A DNA stretch of 64,000 nt from Stratiolaelaps scimitus (Eukaryota; Arthropoda; Arachnida; Mesostigmata; Laelapidae), in NCBI GenBank assembly GCA_019614645.1, contig JABWDB010000002.1:21131501-21195500 (forward strand). Reading direction: 5' to 3'. A program made the translations under genes and the position numbers. Below are positions 26,716 through 39,528 of the stretch, piece after piece (the stretch's first letter is position 1; the number at the start of each line of letters is the position of its first letter). Under the pieces are notes generated by a model. It had not been told where the DNA came from and made no database searches. It saw nothing but the letters and a program-made list of their open reading frames with translations.

Positions 26716-28663
26716 TACACCGAGGATGATGGGATTTTTCTGCCTGCCAAATGGTATTTTAGTATTGTATTAAATGAGGAATAGGGGACGAGAGACAGGA
26801 CGAAAAGAAGAACTCAGTTGAAATGGATCCTGATAACGGCAATTGATACATGCATATGTATAGAAGACAATAACAGTAAAACCTGTTTCATGATATGAAA
26901 CGTGCTGAGTCCATACGAGAACGATGACAATGCCAAATGACAATAGAGAATGCTCGCTGTATTTCAGTGTAGCAAATATGATATTAAATATGAATGTATA
27001 TGTGCTCGTTTGGACGTCCTGCAAGCGGGGATTTAATTATTCCATAAAATAAGAAGCACCGGTAATGAATGAGCTGGCTCGTTCGCTCGAGTGATAGAGT
27101 TAACCACAAGCTGATTAAGTAGCGAATCTACTTATCTCGACGGTGCGGAATGGCCCCAGTGCGTCGATATCAGGAAGTTACAAGGGGATTATTCGTGCAA
27201 TAGATTGAACGAACCAATTCCACTTGCTGATCGAATAGTGTACCGACTTTATTGAGTTAATATATCGACAATCTGTTCAATATTGAGCCCTTTCTGTGTT
27301 TTCATTCTGCAACCGAATTGTCGATCGTCCGATACTTGATGGCATGCTACTGCCGAAATGGACGAATTGCAGCAATAATAGGTAGCAATTAAATGTGGGC
27401 GAAACGGCAGCCCCAAATTATCTCAACCCTTCTTAAAGGCGCCGATCCGAGATCTAGTGGCGCACATCGATGATCCTTATACATTTTACATTTCCTGCTT
27501 GGATTTCGGTGTTCCTCGTAACTTGCCAAAGCCAAGTACAGTTATGATGCAGCTGGAGTTCTTGTTTACTCATATTGCAATTTATTTATTATATAGCACC
27601 GTTCAAGTAGACAGGGACCCGTCTGTTTTACATGAGATCTTTCCTTCTCAGCTCGTTTCGTCAGAGGACCCGGTTACAAGGAAGACAGCTGTATAGCGTG
27701 CTATTTATATTGAAGTGGATGGTAAATATAACAAATGGAGACTCAACCGAGCGCTATTCATTTACACCATATAATATAATCACAATAATAATAATAATAT
27801 ATTTTCGCTAGGTCTCTAGTTGGTGGATAAGCGGTGGCCAGACGCCTGCTGCCTTTGTGCGAAATTTCTGTGTGCGATCTAGAAAATTACGCAGCGATTT
27901 TCACATTTAAGCGGTACTGTTTTTTTTTGTGACTATCGTCGGCGTCATATCTTTCGAGTTTTTATTCAGTCTGGCAAACATAGTCTCTTTCCATCTCGCC
28001 GTCCAAGGTCGTACAGAACACCTCAAGCTAACTTTTTTGTATGATGCTAACGATAAAAATATTCAACATGAACAATGAACAACCTATCACTTCTGAGGGT
28101 GATACTTAAACCCTTAAATTGTACTTAAACCAACCTATAGAAATAGATTGATCAATTCTATTTTTCTCTATCAAATCTATGATTACTATCGAGCAACGTT
28201 CTAGCAACGACATGGGAGGCTTAACCAACGAAGCTGTCGGTTAAATCTGTTAATCCGACGGCCCCGGATTCTGTTGCCAGCTGCGTACCAACTTGTCAAC
28301 AGCGAAGCTCGCTTGCGAAGTGATTCACTTGGTAGTTATCTTGGCCAAACGAAGAATGGAAGATTCGACTTGTCCACAAGATCTCCAAGTCTGATAGACA
28401 CAAATTGGCAGCCGATCGGAGTCGGTAGATTGAAGAGGTCTCAACGGTGCCATAATAAAGAGATTTGTTTCAAAAATGGTTGTACCTAATTTTGACAACA
28501 CGACAACAATGTAACGTAGCAGTTATTTAGCCTGACGAGCGAATTGTGACACAGGGGTCACAATTCCTATTCAGCATGATTGGTATGAGACATTTTGCAT
28601 TCAAGCATTCAGATGCAGAGAGCGTCCTAGTAAATGCTGGTGTTTTCAGAAGATGGCCATGTT

Positions 28664-29002
28664 TTTATTTTGTAGAAATCGTTTTTTTTTAATATTTACA
28701 TTTTGATAACCTGGATCTGTGCCTCTCTGGACAAAATGCTCGAGCAAGGTTAGCAATCGAATTTCACAACAGAGGGAACCCCAGATAAATGGCAAGGGGT
28801 AGGCAAGCTCATGTCTGGTAGATGTCGTTTGTAGAACAACGTGCGGTATTTCAAACGTAATAGTTCGGCGATTGGAGCGGCTGATGATGGCAGCATAAAT
28901 CGAGGAAGAGATCTCAGACGGAATTATACCCTTTGACATCTTCAAAGCATGCAGGATGACACGTATCGTGTAAATATTTTCCAATAAAACCCAGAAAATC
29001 AA
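28664..29002 (-). mobile_element. Decayed non-LTR retrotransposon (LINE) fragment, end of RT ORF
   Basis: The minus-strand frame of 118 codons resembles the segment after the reverse transcriptase core in many non-LTR retrotransposons. It has RSNRRTITFEIPHV, then a Thr/Ser/Arg stretch, then LPFIWGSLCCEIRLL, matching the common layout of RS-R-F-I-P followed by W-N/G-S-L-P-EIR and a final phase ending near EHFVQR. At the low-coordinate end an A-rich run (T8 on +, near 28682-28689) may be the remains of the poly(A) tail. The reverse transcriptase catalytic part is not present, so this is a 5'-truncated, non-functional copy. I base this on family pattern, not a search; the exact clade is uncertain. 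Confidence 0.55.
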
Positions 29003-29269
29003 TTAATAACCTTTGTCCCATTACAAGGGTGGGTAAAAATATAACATTATATAATAGAAAGGATCAACAAGAGGCGACTTTGCCTCCAGTCGCTTAAGTG
29101 TGGCGAGTTATCTCAAGTCATATATATTTCTGCATTGATATGCTCAGAACGATGTTCAGCTCCGATGAAGTCCTTGAGTTGAACATGGAGTCATACATAT
29201 ATATATATAATATTATATTATATTATATTATTAGCCCAATAACTGATCATCCTCTGTTGTATGTTGCAG

Positions 29270-29423
29270 GTCTGTCGCGTTCGATTGGACGCTGCCTCGG
29301 GGGTGACCTCGGAGCTGTAAATGCGGCTCAGCCGGTAGCGTCGTTCAAATCGCGGCGCCCCTACGGGCGACCGCTACTCCACAATCCCCGCCCCCGCACA
29401 CCAACTGTTCCCCTCCCTCTTCC
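29270..29423 (+). other. 5' untranslated part of first supported NFI exon
   Basis: A good splice acceptor (TGTTGCAG) ends at 29269, so an exon probably starts at 29270. In the frame of the downstream coding part there is a TGA at 29304-29306 and no ATG before 29424. The segment is therefore best read as untranslated leader. The acceptor implies at least one more upstream exon and a promoter that I cannot locate. Alternatively the segment is part of a promoter-proximal exon and the acceptor is fortuitous. Confidence 0.5.
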
Positions 29424-29954
29424 ATGGTGGCCTGCGGATCGGCGCTCAGTGTTCATCTGACTGGCAGCAGTCCATCTTTGTGTACGGCCAACGCACCGCC
29501 ACCGGCTATACCTGTCCGGCAGTCCCGATCCGTTGTCGTCGGCAGCGGGGGCGCTCATTCTGCGCCCCTCGCTCTGCATAGCACCCCCTCGTACCGGCAA
29601 CAGAACAGCAGCCCGGCCGGGGTGCTGTCCCCGCCCGGGCCGCCAGATTGGCCATTGGCCGAGCGGTCACCGCCGCCACCAGGGTCGGCCCAGGGTCTGG
29701 TCTCTGGGCCTGGCCACGTAGGACCCTATCCGCCCTCATTTTCACCATTCTCTCCTCCCGGCCACTCGGTGGGCTCACCTCCAGGCCCGCCAATCCTACA
29801 ACTGGCGCCGCTTCAGAATCACAGCGGCCCGTTGGTGCCGTCCCATCAGACATCGACGACCACTACAACAACAACGACGACTCATCTCAACAATCTGAGC
29901 CCCATCACCAGCCATAGCAGCCCACCTGAGCTGCCGTCTAGCTGCATGCCTCTT
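29424..29954 (+). CDS. NFI: NFI exon 1 coding part (N-terminal extension)
   Basis: 177 codons from ATG 29424 (context TTCCATGG) to a consensus donor GTGAGT at 29955, ending in phase 0. The next exon (40835) begins in phase 0 with DEFHP. The translation is rich in Pro, Ser and Thr, has a run of Thr near its end and finishes SSCMPL. Vertebrate NFI proteins have a short leader ending CLTQ directly before DEFHP, so the Cys-containing end may be the equivalent leader joined to a longer N-terminus. The frame is open for 576 nt in GC-rich, codon-like sequence, and an in-frame stop upstream supports this ATG. Whether this exon is spliced to the DNA-binding exons is inferred from phase and position only. 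Confidence 0.6.
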
Positions 29955-32900
29955 GTGAGTACATCACACCACACACACACATGTATATATAAACAATAGT
30001 GATGAAAAGAGGGAGCAAAATTAATACAATGACGTACAGATCTTGATAGCTCAACAATCAACGATTCAACACTGCACTTGCTGACGGCGGAAGACTAAGT
30101 TCTATCGGTAAAAATGTCAGGATATTCGATATGGCAAAGCGGCAGATATTCTTAGCATTTAAAGAACCGGGCACGATCGCACTTTGGTTATTCGAGGCGA
30201 GGTTATCCACCGGTCGCGCAGATTACTGTCAACCTTTTCGGAACATCTGAAATTCGTATTTGTAAACGATGTGTCGAGTAAATTTGAAATGCAATATTAC
30301 TAATCTCGTGTAAAATTTCCCGTATACAGTCCAAATGATACCGATCGCATGTTTGTTAGGCAGCCAGCTGGAACATGCACGACTGGACAGGTCTCGTGTT
30401 ATACAGTGAAGTTTCGGCCGTGCTGCTTCCCAATTACTTTAGTCTACTGTTCAACGAGCTATCGCTTATGTAGTATTTGCTAATTTGTCATTTTTGATTA
30501 CACGCAAGGGGCAATTAGTATTTACAGACACAGACAGATAACTATTCTAGTTAACAGCAATGACATTTAGATGACTACGACTTAAAGTGTGGGCGCTATC
30601 AATGCCTAGTGAATTGTGCCCCCCTCAATTATAATGTTTCAATTGCTCAGCTTCGTCGGCTAATCACACAGCCACCAGTTAAGGGAACGACAGAATTTCA
30701 CTTCCACTACCACCACCACCATCATCACGACTACGAGAAGTAATGATTATATCGACGCCATTGACGCGTGAACAACGAATGCCTGATACCGTTACCAATG
30801 CTCGACATCTCATGAGCTAAGATATTTCGCGTTCAGCTCGATCTCCCGTTGCGAATCCATTCGTGTGATTTTTGGCTAGATCTAAAGGGGTGACTTACTG
30901 TCGCGGCCCATCGACTTGCACTTGTTATTTATCGTCGATGATGTCGTTGTTATTGTAGCCATGTCGCTTGTCGGCCTCACTGGATCATTTGTTTGTGAGG
31001 CGGCGGACGAAATTTTCTGAGGTGTCCCCGACGTCTGTGTGTTTTCTTCTTTCTTTCTTTATTTTTTTTTATCACAGCTATATGCATAATTCCTGCTTCA
31101 ACAAAGACATGAACAAGCGGCACTAGCCGACATTCGTGCGAGTCCACGACGGCGTTTGCTGTTCTGTATCGAATGCAGCTTCAATGCCCGAGGAATGTAC
31201 CACATGCACCTACCGTGTCGAACTAATCCGTTGTATGACAGATTTACAGATCCACCATTTTCGTGACCTTGGTCGTCCTTGACAAGTCACTATCGACGCT
31301 ATAGTTAGTCAGCCAATAAATATCCTATCTAACGGAAGCTGCTACAGGTGGTAACGCTGTTATGCGATTCATAGTTGATGTACAGGCACCGTTTTCCATT
31401 TTAACTATTGCCCATAACACTGTATCGAGACAAATAGAATCCCAACGCAGCCATGCACGATCCGTGATCTAAGAGGAAAAGGTTTCTGTCGTTAGGATAC
31501 GCGCATTTACAGGAAAGCTGACGCTGTGTCTTTATCTAACGCTAACAGAGTGTTTATTTTCTCTGAGAAACCACTTTCTGTGCTAAATCGCCTTACTTAT
31601 TGTGCTATGGTTTTCAAATGCTGGCGTATTTAGTGTCTGACCTCGCGATTACGATCACGTTGATGGGCTGCTTAACAATAGTGCGAAATTCAGGATGCGT
31701 AACTAAAATAATTCAAGCGACAGAGAGCGAGAGAGAAATTGAGACGAACAGAGTTTTATCTGTAATGATTCCCATCAAATTAGCCCATTTCGATAACCCG
31801 GATAAATGAATTACTGAAACGAGCATAAATACCAGGGACGGATGTCGGTAGCAGGTTACGTAACGGCGATTAAAAAAATCTGTGTCAGACACCGTCCGAC
31901 AAGATCGGATTTTCTGGGCGTAGACAAGCTTGATCATCAGTGGCAGCAGCAGCAGCAGCTAAATATAGTATGCAGCCAGTTCGTGTTGGCGTCCATTATG
32001 TGGGTGATCGATTTTGCACATTTTGATTGCATCGCTCCCAACGCAGTCTCGGAGTATCTTCTTCTGCACCGGTGGCACTTTAGACATCGACTGTTGCTGC
32101 TGGTTGCTATTGATGTTCGTTCTGCCGCCATCGCCGCCGCTGACAGTATTTTTTGTTGGTTTGATATATATATATACATGTGAACGAATATCTTCTTCAA
32201 CTGCATATTGGATAGGATACACATGTTTCCCCATATAGACATACAGTGCATGCATCCGATATCTATACATATCATTTATAATAAACAACTTGACCAGCAG
32301 GAAATATTCGCCACATGAGAATATTGTTTTCCGAGTCAATAGCATTGTGTGTGCGCCGATGATTCTCGTCATTCGTCAAATCGCTCTCGCCTGTTCCTCC
32401 GTTGTCGTTCACCGTCTCTTCCTCGCCTCTTCGATTTCATCGAACCGCCGAAGAAGTGGTGTACCCAGGCAGGGTATGCCCGAGTCGAGGCTCTCTGCTC
32501 TTACCCCTTTCGTTCGGGTGGTAATAGCCATAATAATAATAATAATCATTATAACAAGGGTAGCAGTAGAATTAGCAGGCAACTGTTGCTGTTGTTCCGA
32601 TGTTGCCGCCGTTCGACCTTGATCATAACAGAGCGAGAGGCGAAACAGCAGCGGGTACTAGCTGTCTGCGTTCGCCTCTTTGACGCGTGTCATATAGCAT
32701 GCTGCTGGGTGGATTTCACAGTGGCTTGATGCTGTCGCTGCTGCGGCGACTTCGTTTGTGCTGGTTCCTGCGTACACTTTTGTCCGGTGGCTTTCTTCGT
32801 TAAGACGGCCGCACTCCAGCTGAAGGGCGATGAAGGAGTGGTCAATCAGGAGACCTCTCCTGATGAATGGCCAGACCAGCGAAGACGATTGTCTTCGCTG

Positions 32901-35900
32901 CTCTGGCCATGCCTACACAGGCAGTAGGTGCTGTTCCATCATGGCGGTCGCACGCCACCGGCCGAAGCCGGAGTGCGCGATCACGACGAATTGCTCTTTG
33001 CTTTCCAAGACGATCTATGATTGCATCTCATATGTCCCTTATAGAGAAAGAGAGAGAGAGAATTCGCGAACGGAACCAGCGAAGGTTGCAGCTGACTGCG
33101 TAACACGTATCGATGTGTCCAGTTCTTGAAACCAGAATTATGCAACCTTTTAATGTCGATAGCCATCGATTGCCTCACGACGAGTTTACTTCGCTACAAA
33201 GAACGGACGCTCTCGTTAGTGAAGGACAGTCTCGTTCATGTACCACAGATATCACTGGAACGAAAGCCAAACAACAATCCACATACTGTGGATCGTACGT
33301 ATCGAGGTCTCGTCAAATCGAGGCAGTTTATCAAACGATGAGATGAAGGCCAGCCAATCGACAGGTCATAGCTACAGGGCGATGCAGTTATTATTATTAT
33401 CCTGGTCAATCAATTATTCCTTTGCATGAATGAGTATTCTGATCTGTGCATCGATCCTGTCACCTGGGAGCTGATGTGGATCTTTGTTTGGTCTTCGTTC
33501 CAGTGATATCTGTGGTACATGAACAAGACTGACCTTCACTAACGAGAGCGTTAGTTCTTTGTAGCGAAGTAAACTCGCCGTGAGGCAATCGATCGCTATC
33601 GACATTAACCGGTTGGTTCACCCAAGATGAGTAGGGTCAGGGGCCGAAAATTCGCGAACGTTGAAACACTCCAATGTCAGCACTGAATATGCTGATATGA
33701 AACGAAACTATACTTGCACATAATGCGAATTAATTGGATGGAATCACCAATAACACAGCTCAGCAGCCCGCTCAGGCAGTTTCCACATGCAACGTGCTTT
33801 TCAGTCCCACTTGCTTCACTGTTAACATACTTCCAAACGGAACTTGAGTCTAAAAATAGCTCGCGGGAGTTATCTATTCATTATATATATATATATATGG
33901 GTGTGTATGTGCATGCTGAGTGGCTGATATTTTCCCCTAAAAACGAAATTCTCCGGGCTGACGTTCAGCCCACACTTTACGTCTACGGTACAACTGCTTT
34001 AGGCATTGCGTCGCACAACCGACCCCTTTTTAAATGCAAACGTGCAACGGCAGGTATCGAACGCGTGCACCTACGTGCCTCCCACGATTACAACACGCAT
34101 AAGAACGCACCACGCCATTTTTGACCTGACGTTCTTTTACTATCTCTTTAATTTCGTTCGTTAATTTCTCACCTAACTCTCTATATACTCTAAGAACGCT
34201 TGTCTCTTGTCAATGACAATTTCAAAGGTACTACCCGCTCCTTCAAGAAGCGGGTACCATACACGCTACAGTCTGAAGAAAGCATTACTCCCTCATTATT
34301 ATCGAAACCGTGATTCAGAGGCGTCCTATGGCGTTGTTACATAATTGCCCTTATTATAATAACACTTCTACTAGTTCTACGGTCACTGGTCTCGCTGCTA
34401 CATCAGATGCTGCTGCTGCTGCTGCCACCACCAATAACCATCCCTAGTGGTGTGGACAAACCAGATCACTTGTTTTTCTTGTTGTTGTTGTTGTTGTGGC
34501 TGTTGTTGCTGCTGCTGCTGCTGTTGTTGCTGCCGTGTGGTGGCCGCTGCCGTCGACTGGTGATTGGCTGGCTGGCTAGCTGGTTGTCGAATGAACGGCC
34601 TTGTATTGTTAGTTGTTGTAGCAGCTGTAGTAGTAGTAGTAGTATAGAGAGCTCACCGCTGGCTGGCCCGTTTCAGCGGCAACGGCGGTATCCGCACTTC
34701 ATTTCTGGTTTCATCCTCAGCTAGCAGACGCGGCGCTGAATAGAGGGACTTCACTGGTGATCGTCGCGCGATTTCGGCTTGCTTGCCTGGCTAGCTGTTC
34801 GGTTGGCTGCTTTGTGGTCGCCATCGTCGCTGCTGTTGCCCTGCTGCTGAGAGTTTGTACTGCTAAGAGTCGCTAGGTCTCTCGCCGATGTCGACGATGA
34901 TGGTGTTGGGCCGTCGTGCCGGACGCTCACTCGTCCGCTTGATCTTCCAGTCTGTGGGTCTGTCGGACCGTGGCTAGTGCTTCTTGCACAGAGGCAGTTG
35001 CTCGTCGGACATCGTCATCATCGTCGCCGCCGCCGCCGCCGCCGCCGTTGACCGCCTGTTACGGCTAGTGTACACGAACAGCGGTGGCAGAACCGGCGAC
35101 CTTGATACACCGTTCCTTCTCCTCGCCGCGACGGCAGCAGCAGCAGGAGCAGCGGCGGCGGCGGCGGCGGCGGCAGACCGGGACGGGTACAGTCTTCACT
35201 GGTCGTCGTTGTCGTTATTTGTCGACTATCGCCGGCCTCACTGCCCGCACCCGTTCACAAACGAGACCGCACGCCGATGAGGAGGCGACGGCCATATCAT
35301 TTGCATTGGCCATACTACAGACGGGTATACTAGTATATATTATATATGGTGGGCCAGACGGAATAACATGGTATTGCTGCTAACGCTTCTTCTGTTGCTG
35401 GTGATGATGGCAATGATGGTGGGAGGTCCGTGTGTGTGTGTGTGTGTGTGCCGATATTGTATCATCCTATTACTGCCGTTAGGGGGGGAGGCTTTGTACA
35501 AAATTGACTTGTACTATTAGATAACGCAAGGAAGGGAAGCAAATTGGCTGAAGTTGTTTAAACGAAGCGCTGGTAAAACAGGTCCAGCGATCTAATTGAA
35601 ATCTAGAGCAGGCAACGACACCTGGACCAGTAACATTCGAGGAGTGTCACAAAGCCGCTTAAGAATAACAGTTGATCATGTTGATTCGTAAATTGATTGA
35701 CAACAGACGAAGATTCACTGATTGAGTATTATCCAGTCACATACACCGTGTTAGTTATCGGGTACGGTCGGCAGCATCCTGCAACTTCTGTTCATTTCGG
35801 CTTAGTTGGAAGGAAGTACGTAATCTGAGAGTCGGAGCCTATCTGAACTCGGATCTAGCTGAAGTGGTGTTTAATGGAAGTCGGAGACTACCTGGGATAA

Positions 35901-38900
35901 GTGAGGTCGGGTTTAACTGAAGTCCAATCGCAGGTGTCAGTTTTGGACACCATACTGCCTCGTCGCCTCGAGTTTTACAATAACCAATACAGTAAACAAC
36001 AATCGATTGTAAGCGGACGCTTTTCAGATAGTCAAGTTCTCTCCCTGGCGATATCCCATATTTGACAGATCACCAGCGACAGCTTCATATTGATGTCTAC
36101 ACCCTTAAATTAAGTGCTCCCTTCCTCAATCGCCGTTCGCACTATCACACAATAACCGCGTGCGGCCATCGATGACCGGTGCAGCTGGAGCTACCCGGAA
36201 GCCACACCGTTCATCTTTTGGGTTATGATTATTATTATTATTTATTCTTGGAGAAAAGGACTAACAATTGTGGCCGGACCATGGTGCGTAAACAACATTT
36301 GGGTATATTAGTGAGTATGCCCATGAGCATGCCCTGCTCGGTGGAGACTAAGTGGAGAAGCTCATGAGACACCAGCTGACACAACTGCAATAGCGAGAGT
36401 AGGATTGCAAGGATTGTAGGAGAAATAACAAATAAATAAAGCAACATGTTGTCCTTCTTCTTTTTCGACACGCCACATGGCATGTTATTATTAAAGACTT
36501 AGTTGAATACAAAATTTAAGATTTATATAAGTGAAAGTACTCCTACTTTTACTTCCCGTACAGTATACCGTACTGGTGAGATGATTGGAATGAGCGTAAT
36601 AGATTTACGAGGGTAACGGGAGGCTTTGAAATGTATCGTGAATGAGAGTATAGAGCAGTGCTCTGGGTTAAGCGTCCCTGATTCGCTGTCCAAGGAGATG
36701 ATTTTTTTTCAGGACAAATTAAAATTGGGTCACGGATATGTTTAACGAGCGGATGCTAACAGGGAGTAGGCTCCAAAGCAGAGAACCATGCACCGCAAAG
36801 GGATTGCGACCGGTGTTTCTGTTACGAGGCCCAGTAACAATAGTTTAGTGGCGCTGCCCCGAGTGCTATTCGAGGAGACCACCAGGCCCCCAACAGGTTC
36901 TGGATGAACCCATGGATAATTCTGAATATAACACAGCAGTAGGTAAAAGTAATGTGTATAGGGACAGTGGAAATGTTATTGGAAATGAGAATTGCTGTGG
37001 AGGATTCGAGGGGAGATGCGCGAAAAATTGCTCCGCGAGCGCGTCTCTGAAGAGCGACAATCAGCGTAATGTGATTGGCATATGTGAGACCGAAATATTC
37101 GAGACCATACGAAATTCTCGATGCAAAAAAAGGCCTGATACAGGAGAAGGCAGCAGCTAGAGACTTACGAGCCCGATTAATGTCAGCTACGGCGCCGGCC
37201 AATTTCGCTCGGAGACTTGAGAGGTGCCCTGTTCCTGTGAGTTGATTGTCGACAAGAATACAATCGCTTGAACTTGTTCTGGTCAGCAGCAAGTATGATT
37301 ATGCTGGCATATGTACCCTCGTCGAATTCTACTACTGTTTATCATAGGCGATAACAAGATTTATCGCGTTTGTGGTCGCAACGTTGGGTTGCGATCCCTG
37401 ACTGGCTCCCGGGCCATGCAATGTCTAATTGTCACCAGTGGATAATGCATTTTATTATATATTTTTGTTTTTATTGCAGTTCACGTCCCTGGTGAGTAGC
37501 AATTCACGTCTATGTAGGACACTCGTTACGTGTCGGCAGAAACCTATGGTGAGTAGTAGTTGGTCGATTCCAGACTCCACTGGAATAGACTTTTCGCTCC
37601 AGCGCTCGAATTTTCCTGGTTGTATCGTTCGCGAGGAGACATTTCTACCCAGACGAGTGAGTAAAACACGTGTCTGGTTAGAGTCTCCTTGGCACTGTTC
37701 GGCGCACTTATGAAATATGAGGTTATTGGGGTGGGATGCCGGTGCATAAGTGCCACATAACTAACGTGTTTCTCCTCTTCGCAAATCAACATTAAACATA
37801 GACGAACATCTGTACCATGCTATTGCAGACCTAGCCCTATCCTCTAGCCTTTGTCCACTTAGGATATCTCCAACGGCGGCTATAGGATCGCGTACCGTCA
37901 TCGACGACCGTCACTCAGACAGTCGTACATAACGGCGGAAAAATAACAAAAGATTGTATACAAACCCCATGTCTAGAACAGTATACCGCGCTGTTGCTGC
38001 ACTATTTTATTATTATCATCATTTATTATTATCATTATTATTATTGGAACAAAGGGCCAGCAATTGCGCCCTGACCATGTTCGTAAACAACATTTGGGTT
38101 TATTGGTGAGTATGCCCAGAGGCCAGAGGCTGTCATCATCATACGGTGAATATCACATGAGTAAATGCCATGAGCGCATCGCGTAAAATACAAATTTAGA
38201 ATTACCCCCCATGATATCGTCGTCACCTTCATACACCCTCGCATCCTCGCCCCGAATCGAGGTAGTAGCTCATCATTTTCTATGAAATGTTCGCTATTTT
38301 TGTCCCAGTTTTTCTTGTGTCCTCCTCCTCCCGTTCGCTTTATCACTTCGCTGTCGTGTGGTTGTTCCATGTACGCGTGAGCAGTATATCTGTATCTGGG
38401 TGTCTGGGCCACTCTGTTCCGGCCGCCAGTTCGTCCTTCGACAGTCATCCCTTTTCAACAATTCACCGCAATCTGATAGGAGCTATTTATATTAGCGGAG
38501 GCGTGCCCTTACCGCACGACTCTGTTCCACCGGCGCAGCGGGCGGCGCTTATATCATAGTGTTGTATAATATCAACAAGCAGCAGCAGCAGCAGCAGCCG
38601 CAACAACAACAACAACAGCTGACTGATATTCTGTCATCCGCCGCTATTCGCCCAGTTTTTTTTATTTCTGAGGGTCACCCGCGCACACATTCAATGGCAA
38701 GGCTACTCTGGCCGATGTCCTCATCGACAACAGTGGGACGGATTGACGGGGCGCGTATAGCGCCGGGCACCGAACCCGTCGACACGAGACGGCTGTCCCG
38801 GAAACGCTGTTATGCGCCCAGTAACCAAGCAAAAATATCACAACCACCACTGGTCATCGAAACGTATGATAAAACCCGCACAGATATTTGGCCAGCACGA

Positions 38901-39492
38901 ATACAAATGCTCACAGGAGGGTGAAATTGATCGAGGGAAAAATAATGGCCAAGCTCCTGTTAGCGCCCGATAAGATCTATAATGACGGCGAAGAACAATT
39001 TGCGCAGACGGTTTGAGGCTCACCGGGATGCCGAAGCCAACAAGCACCGTCGAGTAAGAGTCGTTATGTTTTCCACAAAATGTCCAATTCGAGCACAATT
39101 CGTATTTTACGTACGAGAAGGCAAGCGGGATCAACTATTCCCGATTTTGTTGTGTTGCGATGTCATATCATGTCGACACGTCATGATATATAATAGAATA
39201 ATCGTTTTGCTCATACGGTTCATGGTCTGGACATAGGGCAGAGAACGACTTCACTGTGTAAAGCTAACATAGTACCCTGAAATATTGGTTCAACGTTATG
39301 AATTTTTACTGTTTTGAAGATCACCTTGATAAAAGGTGCCGAATAGTCTGAAACTCAATGTTAATTAATGCCACTGCGCATTAATTAGTCTGCGGTCAAG
39401 TTTGTCTGAAACGGCATATCGAATGGCATTGATTCATACGTTAGCTTAACTTAGAATCAAGCTCGATTCAACATATTTACTATATAAGGCAC

Positions 39493-39528
<36 letters not shown>

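Larger units (their letters stand above)
16001..28600. other. Non-coding stretch, no gene recognised
   Basis: I found no protein domain or splice-supported exon here. Notable content: TA tracts preceded by CAGATACTA (16571 and 17265), a GC-rich island (18540-18930), a CA/GT tract near 20864-20885, an ATT palindrome (23475-23538), long TA tracts (22292-22327, 24657-24735, 26611-26715) and CTG/GCG triplet runs near 25674-25737. Open frames such as 17161-17697 (-) and 21016-21408 (+) include repeat-encoded stretches and are not supported as genes. Confidence 0.5.

Noticed and set aside
35829..35935. Imperfect tandem repeat with AGTCGGAG units
   Set aside because: Only two diverged copies about 50 bases apart; too weak to list as a repeat family.
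38559..38924. Gln-run open frame in NFI intron 1
   Set aside because: The Gln run comes from a CAG repeat and the rest has no recognised domain. Its phase and position do not fit the NFI model.
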